DNA of 64,000 nucleotides from Theobroma cacao. Its lineage: Eukaryota > Streptophyta > Magnoliopsida > Malvales > Malvaceae. The notes beneath the pieces were generated by a model. The model did not search any database. It had not been told where the DNA came from and was given only the letters and a program-made list of their open reading frames with translations. A program made the translations under genes and the position numbers. Shown one piece after another: positions 58,457 through 64,000 of this stretch (position 1 is the stretch's first letter; every line of letters starts with the position of its first letter). The stretch lies in the NCBI RefSeq assembly GCF_000208745.1, contig NC_030852.1, positions 21,067,369-21,131,368 of the forward strand, read 5' to 3'.

Positions 58457-61400
58457 TGTCACGACCCGGAACCTCCCTCAGGCCCATGACAATCGTCGCG
58501 ACGTCCCGATTGACACTCATTATCCGGAATGCCAACCGGAACCCCACAAGGCTTACATATCAGTTTCTTTCCTTTCCTGTGAGCAATCATTGTTAAATAT
58601 CGAGTTTTTAGAGAATATATACTATTTTAGATCAAAAACAATCAAAATAAAATTTTCGCCACACAGGGGTATTTTGGTCATTTTTTTCTCAAAAATTTTG
58701 AAACTGGCTAAAACGTAATATACAAGTACAAAACACATAATTCATATTCAAAATGAGTTTAAAAGTCTAAAATCTTCATTTAAAACGAAATTACGGTTAT
58801 TTGAATATAATAAGAAAATAAAAGAAATATTAAGGAAAATATTCTATTTTCTTATAAAACAATATTTATAGAGTTATACGTGAATAATTTTTATAGCGTA
58901 AAAGCTAAATAAATTTATACATACTGAAATACAGTAAGCCAAAATATTTAATTTAATTTACAATAACAAGAGGGCCCCCGAATAAACAAAAGTAAAGAGG
59001 ACTGTGAACCTACGGTTTGGAAAATGCAGATCCAATGGTAGTCCTCGATGAGATCAGCTATCTACAGTCTATACTGAACCTGAAATGGGTGGAAAGGAGT
59101 TGGGTGAGATTTTGCAATCCCAATGAGTAAACAGACATTATCATAAATATCTAAAGGCGAGTAAAATGGAGGCAAGTTTAAACAACAAATTTCAACCCAT
59201 TTCATAATGTTTTCAATTTATTTCTTAAACCATAAAATATTTGTAATTTACCAAAACAGTTGTTAAGGCTTATGTCTTTTATTAAAACAAGGCTCAAGCC
59301 AAAACTAATCCTCGGGGATACCTTGGCCGAGGCATCTAACCGAGTCCGCCAAGGGTGTTAAAATATTCACACGTGAAACACATTTTTATTTTTAAAACCA
59401 GCCGTTCCTTGGCGTTGGCCGAGTTACACATTCACGTGGGGGTTCGACGTGAAGTGAGCTCTAATACTACCCCGGGAGTTACCCTCCTCGCCTCTACAAC
59501 CGGAGTAACTATATAACTGGGTTTACCGTGCCCCTCTAATAGGCAGTCCACGGAAACCCGTCACTGCAGTGACTAACCCACCAATTTTAATAAAATTTCG
59601 ACAGTATAACGTGGCTTTTATTTATTTATCCAGCCTGCATAGTAAAACAACTTACATAAATTTCCCAATGCATTCACAAAATATAGCCACATATACTCAT
59701 TTCTCATAAGCCATTCCTAGGAAAATATATATTTTTCAAGTCAATTTGTAGCCTCCAATTACTCAATTTCATAATCAATACAATATATTTTTATTTGTCA
59801 CATTTATTCCTAAAACATCAAAAATCCCGTTTTAATCTCGTTCTCATTTCATAAAATACATAAAGGGCATTTAAAATAAACTCTAGATAATTTACAATAA
59901 TAATAAGTTTACTCACCGTTTGTACAAACTAAAAGCTTTCTAAGCGCCCCGATCACTACTCGTCGGGTACGACTTCTTTGCCTTTTCCGGAAGGCTCTCC
60001 TCCTAGACACATTACAAAAATTTACACAATTCATCACATTGATGCTAAATCACTATATAATTAACTTAAATCCTATACTAATGCATGGTATGAAATGCAA
60101 TAGCCTAAAACGGCTTAAACGCGGTATTAACCTATTTTTGGCACTTTGCCCGATAAATTGCTAACGCGCTCCATTTTAGCTCTAAATCATCCCATTCTCT
60201 CTCCAACATTTCTAACCATTAAATATCAGCCAATAACCTTCTAAAAACAACAAAATCAGCTCACTCCCTTCCTTGGAAAATTCGGCCAAAAATGGGACAT
60301 TAACTCGGTTAATTTTCTACTTTGTTTTTCTATCACGTTTAATCGTTTTTCATCATTTTCTCTTCATTTTCCTTAGAATAAAATCAATTCATCATCATTG
60401 TACAGCATTGAGCATCCAGCCAAGAGTGGGTATTGTGAAAATTTAATGATTTCTTGCCCAATTTAATTTCTAAACACATTTAACTAACTAAAACTATCAA
60501 TTTAACTAAAAATCAAAACCTAAAAATTTCAATTTCTCTCCCCTAGAATTTCGTCCAGCCCTTGATATCACTTTTTGATCTCTCTCCTCAAGCATGCTAA
60601 ATGGAAATAAAGGCATAGGAAAGGTAGAAATCAAGCTAAAATCGAAAAATCTTACCGTTAGACGCGTAAACGGTCGAAAACCGCGAATTTCCCTTTGAAT
60701 TTTCTTGTTTCTCTTTGGTTTTTCTTTTTTTCTTCCTTTCCTCTCTATTTCCTCTCTTGTTCTTCCTTATGGCCGGCCAGCACTCAAAATTTGGGTTTAA
60801 ATGGGCTGACTTTTCATTAAAATAATATTATTTCATTAAAAAATGCCACATGTCACTTTCCCATTGGCCCATTTTTAAAATTTCATCCATTTGTTTCCAA
60901 ATTTTCACCATACACTTGTCTCATATATTCATAGCTTAGATAAAATTCTCAGACTCATCCAAAGTCTCGGTGGAGTAATTTTTGAAATTTACACTTTTGC
61001 CCCCGTAAAAGTCAAAAATTACATTTTTGCCCCAAAAATTGAAAAATTGCCCATAGACATATTTTTCATCCCTTATACTCATACCATTCTCCAATTTGTC
61101 AAATTTGATCTAAATTCTCTCAAAATCTCAAATTTTGTCCGTGGGTGGCAAAATTACGATTTTGCCCCTACACTCCAAAAATCACCAGAATTAAACTTTT
61201 TCACTTCCTATCATTAAATTATACTCCAAATAGTTAATCTTGGTCAAAAATTTCACTCCATGATCAAATTATTATCTTAGGTGGCAAAATGACGATTTTG
61301 CCCTTGAATATCAAAATTTCTAATTTTACCCCAAATGAACCCTCGAACTCCGAACAATCATTTTTAGTCATTCCTGGACTATAAAATATTAAATTTCATC

Positions 61401-61559
61401 CTACAATTCCTATTTGAACTAGTTCGAGGTTAAATTAATTTAAGTGTACCGTTAGGTACAATATCAGGTTTCGTCTATTCTTAGGTGTTTTTCTAGCGTA
61501 ATAACATGCTACTCAATGCATGTATGTCATGACATGTATTTATAGGGTCGGGGTTTACA
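58457..61559 (-). mobile_element. Solo gypsy-type LTR, minus orientation (family TGTAAAACTCGACC)
   Basis: Plus view TGTCACGACCCGG...GGTTTACA, 3103 bp, with a perfect TSD caaat (58452-58456 and 61560-61564). Reverse complement of 23426-26287: TAACCGAGTCCGCCAAGG and CGCGTAAACGG blocks, and CTTAC at 60651-60655 opposite GTAAG. Separates protease from gag of the host copia. Confidence 0.94.
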
Positions 61560-61564
61560 CAAAT

Positions 61565-62650
61565 TAACATGAAATAACGTTAAATACATAGTTAAAAAAC
61601 ATAATAAGAACATATTATTTAAATATAATAAGAACATATTAAACATCTTCATAATATAGTTATACTAAAATATACCAATTACTATTAAGTTCATTCTTGA
61701 ATATTCCCATTACCAATTAAATGATCAATTCCCTTTTCAAGATAAGAAAATCAACAATGGATATTTCCATTACCAATCATATAATCAATTTCTCTTTCAA
61801 GTTGGACAAATATCTTGACGTGCTACATCAACTTGGCCATGGTTAAAATCATCACAAGATGTTTTAGTTTTCAGTGATCCTTGATAACATTCAAGATGTA
61901 CAACAAGTATGTAACAAATGGTTTTTCATGCCACATTAACGACAATACATTTTCTATATTCTTTTTATTCTTTTCATTTTTGTTGTTTCATTATTCATCC
62001 ACTTCTTGTGGGTTGAAAGTATTCATCCAATATTTTTTATGGGTTATTCACTTTTGGTGGGTTAGTGGGTTACAACATCCATCCACTTCTAGTGACAAAA
62101 TTATCCTTAGATTTTGATGGTAAAATCACCCATCCACTTCTGGTGGTAAAATTATTCTTAGAATTAAAATAGTGATAGTGTAAATTATTATAATGACCTT
62201 TTCCATATCCATAATTATAATTATTAAATGATGTAGCATTCACTTCAGGGAATGGATAAATTTATAATTTTTTATTGGTAGCTTGTTTGTCACATTCACT
62301 TCAGGGAATGGACATTATGATTTTTCATTAATAATCATATAATAGCAAATTCACTTTCCAATCGAGGGACAAAATATAATATATAGTATATGATATAAAA
62401 ATTTATATTAAGGTTAATTTTTAGGGAATGAAAATATTAAAGAGATATCAAGTCACTTACTTGATTTGTTGCAACCAAAAAAAAAACCAACCATTGAAAT
62501 CCTTTTAAAGCTTGGAGATGATGAAAACAAAATAATAGCAACACTTACCTGATTTGCTAAAACTATAAATCAAAACCGAATCATTGAAATCCTTTTGAAG
62601 CTTGAAGATAATGAAAACAAAATAAGTCCCAAACTTGAGAGATCAAAGAG
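61565..62650 (-). pseudogene. gag: TNT1-like copia gag, strongly degraded
   Basis: A zinc knuckle is readable on the minus strand at 61944-61903: C-R-stop-C-GMKN-H-LLHT-C, i.e. CX2CX4HX4C with a stop inside. The rest is mostly unreadable. 61990-62160 holds four CATCCACTTCTNGTG-like repeats, and 62240-62310 two TTCACTTCAGGGAATGGA repeats, whose complements are degraded gag text or internal duplications. Start not identified. Confidence 0.65.
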
Positions 62651-62666
62651 GATCGAGCTAATAACA
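62651..62666 (-). promoter_or_regulatory. Degenerate primer-binding site of the TNT1-like copia
   Basis: Minus strand TGTTATTAGCTCGATC immediately inside the 5' LTR, at the position and roughly the form of the tRNA-Met site of these elements. Confidence 0.5.
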
Positions 62667-62955
62667 TGTTATGAAATAAATCTAAAAAGAACAACTATAA
62701 AAGAAATATAAGAGAAAGTATTTAGAGGGAAAGAAAATATTTAGAGGGAGTAAAAAGATCTTATTCAAGTATGTATTTACAAATGAAGTGAGAGACCTAT
62801 TTATAGGCCAACCTTTGGAATCATAATCCTAATATAAGTCTATCTAAGAGTTCAAATCATATTACATTTCTTGTATCATGCCTATTGGGCTGTTTGACTT
62901 GATTTGCACTTCTTGGGTCATAACATAATGGACATTTATATATTTGTTCATAACA
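62667..62955 (-). repeat. 5' LTR of the TNT1-like copia
   Basis: 289 bp, same ends as 47924-48212. On the minus strand the LTR includes CCTATAAATAGG (about 62799-62810), a TATA box that is also palindromic, also present in the left LTR near 48052-48063. Confidence 0.93.
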
Positions 62956-63089
62956 AATTCCTATTTTTTCAAAAAAAAATTCCCTTACCAAATTCCTCAT
63001 ATAGACTCTTTTTCTTAAGGTTTCAACACTCTCTTTCTTTTAAGGTTTCTTTTCTTGTAAACTAATACTTTTATTTCTTCCCTTTTTCA

Positions 63090-63125
<36 letters not shown>

Positions 63126-63220
63126 ATTAATTAAAAACTTTTCCAGGTCGAGAAACCAAACCAATGTGTGACAGGAATAGGAAATTAACAACGCCTTAAA
63201 CACACCAATGATACCCAAAA
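62956..63220. other. Unassigned flank with (TA)n run
   Basis: T-rich low-complexity sequence, a TA run of about 15 units at 63092-63122, and no gene or element end that I can identify. Confidence 0.6.
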
Positions 63221-64000
63221 TGTCAAACCCTGTTCTATAAAATAATTACGACGTCATTTACATGCTCAATAGAATGGTTGCATATTTAGGAAGTTTGAGA
63301 AATCGTTAAAAGACGATATTACCCCTAATGATACCATTAAGTCGATTAAGCCTCGAACTAGTTCAAATAGGAATTTTAAGGTGAAATTAAAAGTTTCACA
63401 GTTCAGGAATAATTTAAAATGGTGATTTGGAGTTCGAGGATCAATTTAGAGACAACCGAAATTTTCATTATCTAGGGACAAAATGGTTATTTGCTACCTA
63501 GGGACAAAATGGAAATTTTAGAAAAGATGTTTTTGGCCCCATTTGACTTATTGGAGTATGATTTGAGTAATTGAAGTATGATTTTGAGGTTTATAAGTGA
63601 AAAATTTTAATTCCGGTATAATTTGGAGTATATGGGCTAAATGGTAATTTTGCCACCTTGGGGGCAAATCGGTAAATTTTTATCCTGACATTTGTCCAGA
63701 CCAAGGGATTTTATTCATCATGGAAATGGATAAACATGAGAAATGTGTGGTAGAGAATTTAAGAATTAAAAATCAAATATTTAAAATTTGAACCAATGGA
63801 AACATGCCATGTGTCAAGCTTAGGATATTTTATTATTTAACTTAAAAATCAGCATAAATCAGCCCATTATCTCTCCAAATATTCAGCCAAGCAAGGAAGA
63901 GAGGGAAAGAAAGGAAGAACAAACCCTAGGTGAAGAATTTCAAGAGAAAAGTGTGGGAAATTCAAGGAAACAAGTGACAAAAGGTAAAATTTCTTGATTT
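63221..64000 (+). repeat. Start of another LTR of the TGTAAAACTCGACC family, cut by the window edge
   Basis: TGTCAAACCCTGTTCTATAAA start, then TCGAACTAGTTCAAATAGGA and ACAAAATGG..ATTTT blocks that match 23426 onward and, reversed, 58457-61559. Whether it is a solo LTR or the 5' LTR of a full element cannot be seen. Confidence 0.85.

Larger units (their letters stand above)
47924..62955 (-). mobile_element. Complete TNT1/Tork-like Ty1/copia element, minus strand, with three solo LTR insertions
   Basis: LTRs of 289 bp each (47924-48212 and 62667-62955), inverted ends TGTTATGAA/TTCATAACA, TSD aatta (47919-47923) and aattc (62956-62960). Subtracting the three solo LTRs (48946-51552, 52057-55990, 58457-61559) and one TSD each leaves 5373 bp, a normal plant copia length. 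Minus-strand order is gag, protease, integrase, RT, RNase H. All parts carry stops or frameshifts. Motifs such as GDRTKN and FVIIAVYVDDLNIIG fit the family widely annotated as 'TNT 1-94-like'. Confidence 0.94.

Noticed and set aside
1..64000. Naming the plant species from repeat content
   Set aside because: No single-copy gene or organelle marker is present, and the repeat families alone do not let me decide.

Overview
The window looks like repeat-dense nuclear DNA from a flowering plant, probably a dicot: AT-rich, full of Ty1/copia and Ty3/gypsy-type LTR retrotransposons nested in one another, with four runs of N. I found no intact cellular gene, tRNA, rRNA, operon or CRISPR array. Species and chromosome position cannot be told from the sequence; the composition fits pericentromeric heterochromatin. 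Boundaries below come from reading LTR ends (TG...CA), target-site duplications (TSDs), primer-binding sites (PBS) and polypurine tracts (PPT) by eye.

Region 1 (1-26708). An old SIRE-like copia reverse transcriptase is cut in two (1-303 and 26548-26708) by a complete SIRE/Maximus-like element at 304-26547 (TSD acaac/acaat). That element holds three later gypsy-type insertions: a complete element with long LTRs and no recognisable coding (709-10868) in its 5' LTR, a solo LTR (17070-20099, minus) in its third ORF, and a solo LTR (23426-26287) in its 3' LTR. Subtracting these leaves about 10.2 kb with LTRs of about 1077 bp, as expected for the lineage. Its gag, protease, integrase, RT, RNase H and extra 3' ORF are all recognisable and all broken.

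Region 2 (26709-47923). A patchwork of older gypsy-LTR-like sequence carries a 2.67-kb solo LTR (27584-30248, TSD actta), a truncated minus-strand copia with a tandem duplication of about 780 bp (30545 to about 34900), a solo LTR of the SIRE-like family (35988-37061, TSD taaaa), and a complete minus-strand non-coding element (38008-45718). One LTR of the last holds a short open piece of a plant UDP-glycosyltransferase gene beside a single N.

Region 3 (47924-62955). A minus-strand TNT1/Tork-like copia with 289-bp LTRs (TSD aatta/aattc) is split by three solo gypsy LTRs (48946-51552, 52057-55990, 58457-61559). Removing them leaves about 5.37 kb, a normal full-length copia.

Region 4 (62956-64000). 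A short unassigned stretch is followed by the start of another LTR (63221 onward) that runs off the window.

The 'genes' here work together only as retrotransposon life-cycle parts (gag capsid, protease, integrase, RT/RNase H), all inactivated. The most interesting signals lie in the LTRs: family-specific arrays of short palindromes, 42-bp tandem units shared between families, a 13-bp motif at a fixed distance from the LTR 3' end, splice-donor-like GTAAG sites downstream of TATA boxes, one LTR that looks like a mosaic of two families, and the captured (or misassembled) glycosyltransferase fragment.
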